From the NCBI RefSeq assembly GCF_017356245.1, contig NZ_JAFMZZ010000001.1:219073-283072 (forward strand): a DNA stretch of 64,000 bases, written 5' to 3'. A program made the position numbers and the translations under genes. Within the stretch, counting starts at the first letter, position 1. Each line of letters starts with the position of its first letter. The notes beneath the pieces were generated by a model. That model did no database searches. It saw nothing but the letters and a program-made list of their open reading frames with translations, and was not told the origin of the DNA. Positions 30,416 through 38,972 of this stretch are shown here, piece by piece. The DNA comes from Bordetella petrii. GTDB lineage: Bacteria; Pseudomonadota; Gammaproteobacteria; Burkholderiales; Burkholderiaceae_B.

Positions 30416-32128
30416 TCAGGACGCCGGCGCCCTGCCGTCCAGGTCATCCGCGAGAGGCGCCCCTGCGTTGCCGGCATCCGCCGTGGCGCGCACGGCGCCG
30501 CAGGCGGCCAGCGCCTGCCCCAGCGTGTCGAACATCGCATCCGCGCCCACCAGGTCGGCGATGCCGGCCTTGTGCAGCTTGCCGCGCACCCGCGCATTGG
30601 CCTCGGCCAGCAGCACGCGCACGCCGCGCCGGTGCAGGCGCCCGATGACGTCTTCCAGCATCTGCAGCCCGGTCACGTCCATGAACGGCACCCGGCGCAG
30701 GCGGATGACCAGCACGCGCGGATCGGTGCGGGTGCTGGCCAGCGCGTGCTCGAAATTCTCGACCGCGGCGAAGAACAAGGGGCCGTCCACGGTGTACACC
30801 AGCACGTCGTCGGGCAGCCCGGCGATGCCGCTGGCGGCCAGTTCGTGGCGCAGTTCGTCGCCGTCGATCGGCTGCACGCCCACGCTGGACGCCATGCGGC
30901 GCAGGAAATGCAGCGTCGCCAGGATCACGCCGATGTTCACCGCCACCACCAGGTCGGCGAACACCGTCAGCAGAAAGGTCACCAGCAGGATCACCACGTC
31001 GGCGCGCGGCGCGCGGCGCAGCATCTTGGCAAAATGCCGCACGTCGCTCATGTTCCACGCCACCATGAACAGAATCGCCGCCAGCACCGCCAGCGGCACG
31101 TTTTCGGCCAGCGGCGCCAGCAGCACCACGATGGCCAGCAGGGTCGCCGCGTGCACTATGCCCGCCAGCGGGCTGGTGCCGCCATTGCGGATATTGGTGG
31201 CGGTGCGGGCGATCGCCCCCGTGGCGGCAATGCCGCCGAACAGCGGCGCGGCGATATTGGCGATACCCTGGCCGATCAGTTCCTGGTTGGACTGATGGCG
31301 CGTGCCCGCCATGCCGTCGGCCACCACGGCCGACAGCAGCGATTCAATCGCCCCCAGCATGGCAATGGCGAAAGCCGGCCCGATCAGCTCGATAACGCGC
31401 GACAGCGTCACATCGGGCCACTGCCAGCTGGGCAGGCCCTGCGGCACGCCGCCGAAGGCCGAGCCGATGGTGGCCACGCCGTCGAAATGGAACAGCGCCT
31501 GCAGCGCCGTGGCCACGACCAGGGCCACCAGCGGCCCGGGCACCCGCCTCAGGTAGGGCACGCGCGCGGTCCCGATCAACAGCGCCAGGCTGAGCACGGC
31601 CAGGCCCGTGGTGGCCGCATGCAAGTGCGGCAGGGCCTGCAGCAGCTGCCAGAGCTTCTCGTGGAAATGGCTGGCGGTTACGCCGGGCAGGCCGAAGAAG
31701 TCTTTCCACTGCCCCACCCAGATAATCACGCCGATGCCCGCGGTAAAGCCCACGATCACCGGCGCGGGAATGAACTTGATGACCGCGCCCATGCGCGCCA
31801 CGCCCAGCAGCACCAGGATCAGGCCCGCCATCAGCGTGGCGATCTGCAGCCCGGCCACGCCGTGCTCGGCCACGACCCCGGCCAGGATGACGATGAACGC
31901 GCCGGTGGGCCCGGCGATCTGCAGCCGGCTGCCGCCGAACATCGCCACCAGCAGCCCCGCCACGATCGACGTGTACAGGCCCTGTTCGGGCTTGACCCCC
32001 GACGCGATGGCGAACGCCATGGCCAGCGGCAGCGCCACCACCCCCACAATGACCCCGGACACGATGTTGGGCAGCCAGTGCCGGCGTTGGAACAGCCCGG
32101 CCCGCTGGGCCTCGAGCAGCGCAATCAC
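30416..32128 (-). CDS. SulP family inorganic anion transporter with STAS domain
   Basis: A 570-residue inner-membrane anion transporter. The N-terminal SulP signature VSGVIVGVVALPLAMAFAIA and the TM3 substrate-site region SRLQIAGPTGAFIVILAG are present. The membrane domain spans about residues 15-420, followed by a C-terminal STAS domain (about 440-545: VLVYTVDGPLFFAAVENFEH, VIRLRRVPFMDVTGLQMLED). The start is GTG at 32128 with GAGG upstream. Substrate may be sulfate, bicarbonate or a dicarboxylate. It lies 30 bases after the ZIP gene in the same direction. Confidence 0.9.
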   Translation of the reverse strand: MIALLEAQRAGLFQRRHWLPNIVSGVIVGVVALPLAMAFAIASGVKPEQGLYTSIVAGLLVAMFGGSRLQIAGPTGAFIVILAGVVAEHGVAGLQIATLMAGLILVLLGVARMGAVIKFIPAPVIVGFTAGIGVIIWVGQWKDFFGLPGVTASHFHEKLWQLLQALPHLHAATTGLAVLSLALLIGTARVPYLRRVPGPLVALVVATALQALFHFDGVATIGSAFGGVPQGLPSWQWPDVTLSRVIELIGPAFAIAMLGAIESLLSAVVADGMAGTRHQSNQELIGQGIANIAAPLFGGIAATGAIARTATNIRNGGTSPLAGIVHAATLLAIVVLLAPLAENVPLAVLAAILFMVAWNMSDVRHFAKMLRRAPRADVVILLVTFLLTVFADLVVAVNIGVILATLHFLRRMASSVGVQPIDGDELRHELAASGIAGLPDDVLVYTVDGPLFFAAVENFEHALASTRTDPRVLVIRLRRVPFMDVTGLQMLEDVIGRLHRRGVRVLLAEANARVRGKLHKAGIADLVGADAMFDTLGQALAACGAVRATADAGNAGAPLADDLDGRAPAS

Positions 32129-32158
32129 GATCGACCTCGCGAAAAAGGAAGGAAAGCC

Positions 32159-33013
32159 TTATCCCAGTGCCGTATCCAGGAACATCATTACCGCAAAGCC
32201 CGCCATCAGGCCGACCGTGGCCGGCGTCTGGTGGCCGTTGCGATGGGTTTCCGGAATGACCTCATGCGACACCACGAAAATCATCGCGCCGGCGGCCAGG
32301 CCCAGGCTGACCGGATAGGCCAGCGCCAGGCCGCTGGACATGCCCAGCCCCACCAGGGCCCCCAGCGGCTCCATCAGGCCCGAGGCCACCGCCACCAGCG
32401 CCGCGCGCAGCGGCGACAGGCCGGTGGCCCGCAGCGCCATCGCCACGGCCAGGCCTTCGGGAATGTCCTGGATGGCGATGGCCGAGGTCAGCGGAATGCC
32501 GACCTGCATGTCGCCGTTGGCGAAGCCCACGCCAATGGCCATGCCTTCGGGCAGGTTGTGCAGCGTGATGGCCAGCACGAACAGCCATACCCGGCTGATG
32601 CGCTCGGCCTCGGGGCCGCACGGACCGGTGCTGTCGTGCTCGTGCGGCGTGAAGGCGTCCAGGCCCAGCATCAGCAGCACGCCCAGCGCCAGTCCCAGCA
32701 CCACCACGGCGGCGGCCATGGGGCCGTCGCCCACCAGCCCGCGCGCGGCGTCCAGGCCGGGCAGAATCAGCGAAAAAGCGCTGGCGGCCAGCATCATGCC
32801 GGCGGCGAAACCGGCCATGCCGCCCGCGAAGGCGTAGCGGATATAGTCGCGCTCGACACCGGTCAGGCCCTGGTACAGGCCCGACCCCAGCAGCCACAGC
32901 ACTGCCAGGGTGGCCGCCGCCAGGCCCAGGGTGACCAGCGGGCGCGCCTGGGCCTGGGCCCGCCAGGCGGTGCGCCAGTCGCGGGCCGTTGTGACAGTGT
33001 CGGTGTGATTCAT
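32159..33013 (-). CDS. ZIP family divalent metal transporter, apparently lacking TM2
   Basis: A 284-residue inner-membrane Zn/Fe-type uptake protein closely resembling the Bordetella ZIP transporter. Metal-site helices are intact: LHNLPEGMAIGVGFANGD (TM4), AIQDIPEGLAVAMALRA (TM5), the histidine-bearing DAFTPHEHD loop and VSHEVIPETHRNGH. Residues 60-78 read YAFAGGMAGFAAGMMLAAS, joining the TM1/TM2 border straight to TM3. The known homologue (about 309 residues, from memory) has roughly 27 extra residues here. It is grouped with the GNAT and SulP genes in one direction. Confidence 0.87.
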   Translation of the reverse strand: MNHTDTVTTARDWRTAWRAQAQARPLVTLGLAAATLAVLWLLGSGLYQGLTGVERDYIRYAFAGGMAGFAAGMMLAASAFSLILPGLDAARGLVGDGPMAAAVVVLGLALGVLLMLGLDAFTPHEHDSTGPCGPEAERISRVWLFVLAITLHNLPEGMAIGVGFANGDMQVGIPLTSAIAIQDIPEGLAVAMALRATGLSPLRAALVAVASGLMEPLGALVGLGMSSGLALAYPVSLGLAAGAMIFVVSHEVIPETHRNGHQTPATVGLMAGFAVMMFLDTALG

Positions 33014-33049
33014 GGCGATGCCGGGTCGATAGCTCGGATAAGCAGCAGT

Positions 33050-33496
33050 TTACTGGCCGGCGCTGCCGCCGGCGGGGCGTTCCATATGGAATTCGGCCCC
33101 GGTATCGGCCACGATGCGAAAGCCCAGCCGTTCGTACAGCCGGCGGGCGGGGTTGGTCTTGAGCACGTCGAGCTGCGCGGGCAGGCCCGCCGCATCGGCC
33201 TGCGCCAGCACCTCGCGCAGCAGGCGCGCGCCCAGGCCCCGCCCCTGGTATTGCGGCGCGACCTGCACTTGCACCACATGCCAGGCCGCCGGCCCGCGAT
33301 ACGATTTCAACAGGCCGGCCGGCGCGCCGTCGAACAGCACGATGTGCGCATCTTCCCAGTGATAGCGGATGCGCGCCAGGTGCGTGGCGTCGTCGGCGGG
33401 CAAGCCGCTGCTGGCCAGGTGCTCATCCATGGTCTGGCGCCGCAGCGCCAGCAAGTAAGGCAGGTCGGACTCGAGTGCGGGGCGCAGCGTCAACAT
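33050..33496 (-). CDS. GNAT family N-acetyltransferase
   Basis: A 148-residue single-domain acetyltransferase. It starts LTLRPALESDLPYLLALRRQ; acetyl-CoA-binding motif A is VQVAPQYQGRGLGARLLREV (Q/RxxGxG/A within QGRGLG), and the C-terminal motif is NPARRLYERLGFRIV. The 36-base gap to the ZIP gene suggests cotranscription. No recognisable Shine-Dalgarno; substrate unknown. Confidence 0.85.
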   Translation of the reverse strand: MLTLRPALESDLPYLLALRRQTMDEHLASSGLPADDATHLARIRYHWEDAHIVLFDGAPAGLLKSYRGPAAWHVVQVQVAPQYQGRGLGARLLREVLAQADAAGLPAQLDVLKTNPARRLYERLGFRIVADTGAEFHMERPAGGSAGQ

Positions 33497-33535
33497 AAAA
33501 GAAACAGCAAATGGCAGGATCGGAACAACGCCAGT

Positions 33536-34465
33536 CTACTGCGATGCGGCCGTCTTGGATGCTCGCTTGGATGCCGTCTTGCGCGCGGCCGTCTTGCGGG
33601 TGGCGCGGCCGCCACTGCGCGTGGCGGAGGCAGGCTCGGGCGGCGCCTCGCGGTAAACATAGGCGCCCGACTTCTCGTCGCGCCCGAATGCCAGCAGGCC
33701 ACGCGCCTGGGCCTCTTCGAGCAGGTTGCCGAAGGCGCGGAAGCCGTAGTACGACTCGTTGAAATCGGGCTTCCTGCGCTTGATGGCCTCTTTCAGCACC
33801 GAGGCCCAGATCTTGCCGCTGTCGCCGCGTTCGGACACCAGGTCGTCGAAGGTCTCGACCGCGATCCCGATGCCCTGGGCGCGGCGCGCCTCGAGCTCGG
33901 CCTTGCGCTGGGCGTCGTCGTCGCTTGTGCGGCGGGCCGCGCCGCCCGGCTCGCGCGCCGCGCCGGCCCTGGGTTCGGCGCGCGGGCGTTCGCGCACCAG
34001 GTCGTCGTAGAAGATGAACTCGTCGCAGTTGGCGATAAGCAGGTCGGACGTCGAGCGCTTCACCCCTACCCCGATCACCTGCTTGGCGTTCTCGCGCAGC
34101 TTGGACACCAGCGGCGAAAAATCGGAATCGCCGCTGATGATCACGAAGGTGTCGACGTGCAGCTTGGTATAGCAGAGGTCCAGCGCGTCGACCACCAGCC
34201 GGATGTCGGCGGAGTTCTTGCCCGATTGCCGCACATGCGGAATCTCGATCAGCTCGAAATTCGCCTCGTGCATGGTGGCTTTGAATTCGCGATAACGCTC
34301 CCAGTCGCAATAAGCTTTCTTGACCACGATGCTGCCCTTGAGCAGCAGGCGTTCCAGTACAGGCTTGATGTCGAATTTCTGGTAGTTGGCGTCGCGCACG
34401 CCCAATGCGACGTTTTCAAAGTCGCAGAAAAGCGCCATGCTGATGCTTTCCTGGGTGGCGGTCAT
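33536..34465 (-). CDS. NYN-domain (LabA/PIN-like) RNase-type protein with OST-HTH/LOTUS-like C-terminus
   Basis: A 309-residue protein. The NYN nuclease-like domain (about 10-165) has the acidic residues of the family in MALFCDFENVALG, ADIRLVVDALDLCY and VIISGDSDFSPLVSKLRENA. An Arg/Ala-rich linker follows. A C-terminal OST-HTH-like domain (about 225-280: LVSERGDSGKIWASVLKEAI, ESYYGFRAFGNLLEEAQARG) and a Lys/Ala-rich tail complete it. This pairing suggests RNA binding and cleavage. The start at 34465 has GGAGA upstream. Confidence 0.83.
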   Translation of the reverse strand: MTATQESISMALFCDFENVALGVRDANYQKFDIKPVLERLLLKGSIVVKKAYCDWERYREFKATMHEANFELIEIPHVRQSGKNSADIRLVVDALDLCYTKLHVDTFVIISGDSDFSPLVSKLRENAKQVIGVGVKRSTSDLLIANCDEFIFYDDLVRERPRAEPRAGAAREPGGAARRTSDDDAQRKAELEARRAQGIGIAVETFDDLVSERGDSGKIWASVLKEAIKRRKPDFNESYYGFRAFGNLLEEAQARGLLAFGRDEKSGAYVYREAPPEPASATRSGGRATRKTAARKTASKRASKTAASQ

Positions 34466-34593
34466 GGGGGTCTCCGTTGGGCAACAGGCTGACGATACAC
34501 CTGAATACCAAACCGGGCCTTCCAAAGCCGCGGGCGGCCCGGATAAACTCGGCGAACCCATCCCGCCACCCGCCGTTCCCCCGCGGAGCCTCC

Positions 34594-34947
34594 ATGCCCT
34601 ACATGCTGCTTATCGTCGAACCCATCGGCCAGCGGGCCCAGCGCACGCCCGAAGCCGGCCGCGCCGCCTACGAAAGCATGGTGCGCTACGCCGACGGCCT
34701 GAAGGCCCGCGGCCTGCTGCAGGACGCCCAATCGCTCAAGTCGGAAGCCGAGGGCGTGAAACTGCAAGTGCGCGACGGGCGGCAGCGCCTGCTCGACGGC
34801 CCGTACGCCAAAGCCAGGGAAATGATCGGCGGCTTTTTCCTGCTGAACTGCGCCACCCGCGAAGAAGCGGTGGCGATCGCGGCCGAATGCCCGGCCGCGC
34901 AATGGTGCACGGTCGAAATACGCGAACTGGGCCCCTGCTTCGCCTGA
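34594..34947 (+). CDS. YCII/DGPF-family protein 1
   Basis: A 117-residue protein of the YCII-related (DGPF) family, ferredoxin-like fold: YMLLIVEPIGQRAQRTPEAG, YADGLKARGLLQDAQSLKSE, and RLLDGPYAKAREMIGGFFLL, with DGPY in place of the family DGPF. Genes of this family are the hallmark companions of ECF42 sigma factors; one lies three genes downstream. It is divergent from the NYN gene. Biochemical role unknown. Confidence 0.85.
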   Translation: MPYMLLIVEPIGQRAQRTPEAGRAAYESMVRYADGLKARGLLQDAQSLKSEAEGVKLQVRDGRQRLLDGPYAKAREMIGGFFLLNCATREEAVAIAAECPAAQWCTVEIRELGPCFA

Positions 34948-34999
34948 CCGCCGCATCGCCGCCTATTTATAGGGGTTTTCCCTGATTCGACGATTTTCC

Positions 35000-35026
35000 T
35001 GTCGATCCGGCCGGGCGCCCCTCGTC
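35000..35026 (+). promoter_or_regulatory. Candidate ECF42-type promoter
   Basis: TGTCGA (35000-35005) and CGTC (35023-35026), separated by 17 bases and located 53 bases upstream of the DGPF gene start. ECF42 sigma factors are reported to recognise TGTCGA in the -35 region and CGA/TC in the -10 region. An ECF42-like sigma gene is in the same cluster, which would make it autoregulated. Confidence 0.55.
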
Positions 35027-35078
35027 GTGCCCATGACAGCCGCCGAATCAGGCGCGGCGCCCGACAGGAGATACCGCC

Positions 35079-35468
35079 ATGCGATTCATGATCATTGTCA
35101 AAGCCAACGCCGACACAGAAGCAGGCCGCCTGCCCGACGACGCCTTGTTCGCCGAGATGGCCGCCTACCACGAGGCCCTGGCGCAGGCCGGCGCGCTGCT
35201 CGACGCGGCCGGGCTGCAACCCAGTTCGGCCGGCTGGCGCATCCGCTACGCCGATGGCCGGCGCAGCGTGGTCGACGGGCCTTTCGCCGAAAGCAAAGAG
35301 CTGGTGGCCGGCTACACCGTCATCCAGGCGCGCTCGCGCCAGGAAGCCCTGGAATGGACGCGCCGCTTTCCGGCCCCGATGGGGCCCGGCGTCGCGGCCG
35401 AGATCGAGGTGCGGCCGCTGTACGAAATCGACGACCTGCGCCAGGCCGCAGGAACCCCAGGTGTCTGA
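35079..35468 (+). CDS. YCII/DGPF-family protein 2
   Basis: A 129-residue DGPF-family protein: [40 protein letters not shown], the exact family motif [20 protein letters not shown], and the C-terminal [13 protein letters not shown]. Shine-Dalgarno AGGAGA is present. The stop codon TGA (35466-35468) falls inside repeat family A copy 4, so the last residues (PGV) come from repeat sequence. Probably the first gene under the ECF42-type promoter. Confidence 0.88.
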   Translation: MRFMIIVKANADTEAGRLPDDALFAEMAAYHEALAQAGALLDAAGLQPSSAGWRIRYADGRRSVVDGPFAESKELVAGYTVIQARSRQEALEWTRRFPAPMGPGVAAEIEVRPLYEIDDLRQAAGTPGV

Positions 35469-35541
35469 CTCCGCAGGTGTCAGACACCGTTGCGTGACCC
35501 GATCAACGCTCATGACGGTATCTGCCGAAGCCAGACACCTG
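35458..35541. repeat. Repeat family A, copy 4 (84 bp)
   Basis: CAGGTGTCTGACTCCGCAGG...GTCAGACACC, a degenerate second half, and terminal GCCAGACACCTG. It overlaps the last 11 bases of the upstream DGPF gene and lies between two genes of the sigma-factor cluster. Confidence 0.8.
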
Positions 35542-35574
35542 CCCTCAAACCCTCCCACCTAAAGAGCCATCATC

Positions 35575-35985
35575 ATGCACAAGCAAATCTTCGTGAACCT
35601 GGCCGTTGCCGACCTGCCCAGATCCATGACGTTCTTCCGGCAATTGGGGCTGGATTTCGACAAGCGCTTCACCGACCAGAACGCCGCCTGCCTGGTGCTG
35701 GGCGAAAACCTGTATGCCATGCTGCTGACCCGCGACTACTTCAAGACCTTCGTCAACAAGCCGCTGTGCGACCCGAAGCAAAGCACCGAAGTGCTGGTCT
35801 GCCTGTCGTGCGAAAGCCGCGCCGAAGTCGATGACCTGGTCGCCCGCGCCGTGGCCGCCGGCGGATCAGTGCCGCGCGAGCCGCAAGATTACGGCTTCAT
35901 GTACGGGCACGCGTTCGAAGACCCCGACGGCCACATCTGGGAACTGATGTACATGGATCCCAACGCCGAGATCCTGCAGCAATGA
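35575..35985 (+). CDS. VOC superfamily (glyoxalase-like) protein
   Basis: A 136-residue glyoxalase-fold protein: KQIFVNLAVADLPRSMTFFR, the central LGENLYAMLLTRDYFKTFVN, and the C-terminal DPDGHIWELMYMDPNAEIL, typical of the VOC proteins that accompany ECF42 clusters. The stop overlaps the sigma-factor start (ATGA), implying translational coupling. Enzymatic role not established. Confidence 0.88.
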   Translation: MHKQIFVNLAVADLPRSMTFFRQLGLDFDKRFTDQNAACLVLGENLYAMLLTRDYFKTFVNKPLCDPKQSTEVLVCLSCESRAEVDDLVARAVAAGGSVPREPQDYGFMYGHAFEDPDGHIWELMYMDPNAEILQQ

Positions 35986-37259
35986 GTTCGCGCGATGCCG
36001 TCCACCAGGCCATCGAGGCCGTCTGGCGCATCGAGTCGGCCCGGGTCATCGCCGGCGTGGCGCGCCTGGTGCGCGACGTGGGCCTGGCCGAAGAGCTGGC
36101 GCAGGATGCGCTGGTCACGGCCCTGGAACGCTGGCCTGGCGACGGCATCCCCGACAACCCCGGGGCCTGGCTGATGACGGCCGCCAAGAATCGCGCGCTG
36201 GACCGGCTGCGGCAAGATTCCCTGCACGCCCGCAAGCACGAGCAGCTGGGCCACGAAATGGACGCGCTGCAGGCGCACGTCGAGCCCGACTTCGTCGATG
36301 CCCTGGACGCGGCGCGCCAGGACGAGATCGGCGACGACCTGCTGCGCCTGGTATTCACCGCCTGCCACCCGGTGCTTTCCACCGAGGCCCGCGTGGCGCT
36401 GACGCTGCGCCTGCTGGGCGGGCTGCGCACCGACGAGATCGCGCGCGCGTTCCTGGTGTCCGAGTCCACCATTGCCCAGCGCATCGTGCGCGCCAAGCGC
36501 ACCCTGCGCGAAGCCCGCGTGCCATTCGAAGTGCCGCGCGGCGACGAGCTGGCGGCGCGCCTGGCGTCGGTGCTGGAAGTGGTGTACCTGATTTTCAACG
36601 AAGGCTATGCCGCCACGGCCGGCGACGACTGGACGCGGCCGGCGCTGTGCGACGAAGCCCTGCGCCTGGGCCGCATCCTGGCCGGCCTGGCGCCCGCCGA
36701 AAGCGAAGTGCACGGCCTGGTGGCCCTGCTGGAAATCCAGGCCTCGCGCCTGGCGGCCCGCGTCGACAGCGAGGGCCGGCCGGTGCTGCTGATGGACCAG
36801 GACCGCGCCCGCTGGGATCCCCTGCTGATCCGCCGCGGGCTGGCAGCGCTGCAGCGTGCCGAACAGCACGCCGCCGCCCTGGGCCCGTACGCCTTGCAGG
36901 CCGCCCTGGCCGCCTGCCACGCACGCGCGGCGCGTCCCGCCGACACCGACTGGCCGCGCATCGTGGCGCTGTACGACGCCCTGGCCCAGGTGGCGCCGTC
37001 GCCGGTCGTGGAATTGAACCGCGCGGTGGCCGTGGGCATGGCCTACGGCCCGCAAGCGGGCCTGGCGCTGGCCGACGCGCTGGCGGCCGAGCCGGCGCTG
37101 GCCGGCTACCACCTGCTGCCCAGCGTGCGCGGCGATCTTCTGGCGCGGCTGGGCCGCCGCGACGAAGCCAGCGCCGAATTCCTGCGCGCCGCCGGCATGG
37201 CGCGCAACGCGCGCGAACGCGATCTGCTGCTGGCGCGGGCCCGCGCACTGAATTCCTGA
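35982..37259 (+). CDS. ECF42-group RNA polymerase sigma factor with long C-terminal extension
   Basis: A 425-residue sigma factor. Sigma region 2 (about 10-80: IAGVARLVRDVGLAEELAQD, GAWLMTAAKNRALDRLRQDS) and region 4 (about 130-185: LTLRLLGGLRTDEIARAFLV, STIAQRIVRAKRTLREARVP). A C-terminal extension of about 230 residues follows (VYLIFNEGYAATAGDDW, LLEIQASRLAARVDSEGRPV, VVELNRAVAVGMAYGPQAGL), TPR-like and diagnostic of ECF42. No anti-sigma gene is adjacent; activity is thought to depend on the extension. It is coupled to VOC and DGPF genes. Confidence 0.9.
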   Translation: MSSRDAVHQAIEAVWRIESARVIAGVARLVRDVGLAEELAQDALVTALERWPGDGIPDNPGAWLMTAAKNRALDRLRQDSLHARKHEQLGHEMDALQAHVEPDFVDALDAARQDEIGDDLLRLVFTACHPVLSTEARVALTLRLLGGLRTDEIARAFLVSESTIAQRIVRAKRTLREARVPFEVPRGDELAARLASVLEVVYLIFNEGYAATAGDDWTRPALCDEALRLGRILAGLAPAESEVHGLVALLEIQASRLAARVDSEGRPVLLMDQDRARWDPLLIRRGLAALQRAEQHAAALGPYALQAALAACHARAARPADTDWPRIVALYDALAQVAPSPVVELNRAVAVGMAYGPQAGLALADALAAEPALAGYHLLPSVRGDLLARLGRRDEASAEFLRAAGMARNARERDLLLARARALNS

Positions 37260-37390
37260 TCCCCCTTGAAACGCTCCGTAACCCGGCGCCCCCGGCGCCG
37301 ACACATGCGCAAACATTGCAGAACTTGAAGCGCGCCGGCCCGGCTTGTCATCATGTGGTGTACGCAGTCCATTCGATTCAAGGAGGCCAC

Positions 37391-37801
37391 ATGCCGCGTT
37401 CGACCCATGCTTTCTTTGCCGCCGCCCTGCTGGCCGCCAGCCTGTCGCCTGTTGCGGCGCTGGCGCAGGCCGCCCCGGCCGCGCAGCCCCCGGCCCAGGC
37501 ACAGCCGGCCATCCAGCCTTCCGAGGCGCAGCTGCAGAAGTTCGCCAGCGCTTCGCAAAAAGTGGCCATGGTGGCCGACGAATACCGGCCCAAGCTGCAG
37601 GCCGCCAAAGACGACGCCGCGCGCGAACAGGTTTACCGCGAAGCCGACGAAAAAATGGTGCGCATGGTCAATGCCGACGGGCTGACCGTGGACGAATTCA
37701 ATGGCATCGGCCAGGCGGTCGACCAAGACCCGCAGCTGCGCCAGCGCGTCATCGCCATCGTCCAGAAAAACACCCCCTCGGGCGGCGCCCCGAAGCAGTA
37801 A
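37391..37801 (+). CDS. DUF4168 domain exported protein
   Basis: A 136-residue exported protein. Signal peptide MPRSTHAFFAAALLAASLSP ending near ALAQA, then a Pro/Ala/Gln linker, then the helical DUF4168 region SEAQLQKFASASQKVAMVAD, EKMVRMVNADGLTVDEFNGI and DPQLRQRVIAIVQ. Strong Shine-Dalgarno AAGGAGG upstream. It follows the sigma gene by 131 bases and may have its own promoter. Function unknown. Confidence 0.8.
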   Translation: MPRSTHAFFAAALLAASLSPVAALAQAAPAAQPPAQAQPAIQPSEAQLQKFASASQKVAMVADEYRPKLQAAKDDAAREQVYREADEKMVRMVNADGLTVDEFNGIGQAVDQDPQLRQRVIAIVQKNTPSGGAPKQ

Positions 37802-37832
37802 GCCCCTCCGGCCGGGGGCCTGGAGAACTTGC

Positions 37833-37924
37833 CAGGTGTCAGGCTCCGCCAGGTGCCTGACACCGCCATACGCCATAGCCCCCTCAGTCGTACAGTGTCC
37901 GGCCCCCTGAGAGCCAGACGCCTG
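37833..37924. repeat. Repeat family A, copy 5 (92 bp, diverged)
   Basis: The first hairpin CAGGTGTCAGGCTCCGCCAG...GCCTGACACC is intact. The second half is weaker (AGTGTCCGGCCCCCTGAGAG...CAGACGCCTG). It lies in the 265-base interval between the DUF4168 gene and the MotA-like gene; the rest of that interval shows no gene. Confidence 0.8.
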
Positions 37925-38066
37925 CCCGCACATCCGCCGCCCGCGCTGTAACACCTTCCAGACCCCGCAAACCGCCCTTTTTCGTCCCGTTCTCCGCCGA
38001 TTGAGCCGGCCGCCGGCTTTCTAGAATGAGCCCATTCCGCACGGATCCACGCGCAAGGCTCACTCC

Positions 38067-38972
38067 ATGAATCCATCCACCCTCATCGGCATCGTGGTCG
38101 CGGTCGCCACGCTGGCGACCGCGCTGGCATTTTCCGCCACGGACCTGGCCCTGTACATCAACCTGCCGGGGCTGGTGGTCGTGCTGGGCGGCACCTGCGC
38201 GGCCCTGTTCATCAGCTATCCGCTGCGCGAAGTGGTGCGCGTGTTCGCCCTGGTGCGCACGGTGTTCCGCAGCGAGCAGCTTGACTCGCGCCGCGACATC
38301 GATGAACTGGTCGCCATGGCGCAGCTGTGGATGAACGACGACGTGCACAAGGTCGAACAGGCGCTGCACAAAGTGGCGAACCCGTTCCTGCGCACCGGCG
38401 TGCAGCTGGTCATCGACCACACGCCCGAAGACCAGATCATCGAACTGCTGCAATGGCGCATCGCCCGCCTGCGCGCCCGCGAGCACGCCGAGGCGCAGAT
38501 GTTCCGCATCATGGCCGGCTTCGCGCCGGCCTTCGGCATGCTGGGCACCCTGGTAGGCCTGATCAACCTGATGACGGTGCTGGGCAGCGGCGACATGGTG
38601 GTGATCGGCCAGCAGCTCGCGGTGGCGCTGATGACCACGTTCTACGGCATCCTGCTGGCCAACCTGGTGTGCAAGCCCATCGCGGTCAAGCTGGAACGCC
38701 GTACCGAACAGCGCCTGATGCTGATGAACATGGTGCTGCAGGGCATCTCGATGATGTGCGCGCGGCGCGGACCGGCCGTGGTGCGCGAGACGCTCAACTC
38801 GTTCATGATGCATTTCGAGGACGAAGTCTACGATGGCGGCCCCGCCGCCAAGCCGGCCAAACCGGCCAAGCCCGCCAAGGCGAAAGCCGCGGCCGGGCCG
38901 GCCGGCGCCGCCAAGGGCGGCAAGGCCGCTCCGGCGGCATCGCTGGCCCGCACGGCCGCCGCGCGCCCATGA
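38067..38972 (+). CDS. MotA/TolQ/ExbB-type proton-channel protein (MotA-like stator)
   Basis: A 301-residue inner-membrane protein of the MotA/PomA type. Two N-terminal helices (LIGIVVAVATLATALAF; INLPGLVVVLGGTCAALFIS), a long cytoplasmic loop, then the TM3/TM4 signature AEAQMFRIMAGFAPAFGMLG, TLVGLINLM and LAVALMTTFYGILLANLV. A Lys/Pro/Ala-rich tail (from about 262) is unusual. It overlaps the MotB-like gene by four bases. Flagellar genes are absent nearby, so this is an orphan or alternative stator pair. Confidence 0.88.
   Translation: MNPSTLIGIVVAVATLATALAFSATDLALYINLPGLVVVLGGTCAALFISYPLREVVRVFALVRTVFRSEQLDSRRDIDELVAMAQLWMNDDVHKVEQALHKVANPFLRTGVQLVIDHTPEDQIIELLQWRIARLRAREHAEAQMFRIMAGFAPAFGMLGTLVGLINLMTVLGSGDMVVIGQQLAVALMTTFYGILLANLVCKPIAVKLERRTEQRLMLMNMVLQGISMMCARRGPAVVRETLNSFMMHFEDEVYDGGPAAKPAKPAKPAKAKAAAGPAGAAKGGKAAPAASLARTAAARP

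Noticed and set aside
30572..34492. A 1306-codon open frame on the plus strand
   Set aside because: It is antisense to the SulP, ZIP, GNAT and NYN genes, is His/Gln/Arg-rich low-complexity, and has no recognisable domain; open frames like this are common opposite GC-rich genes.
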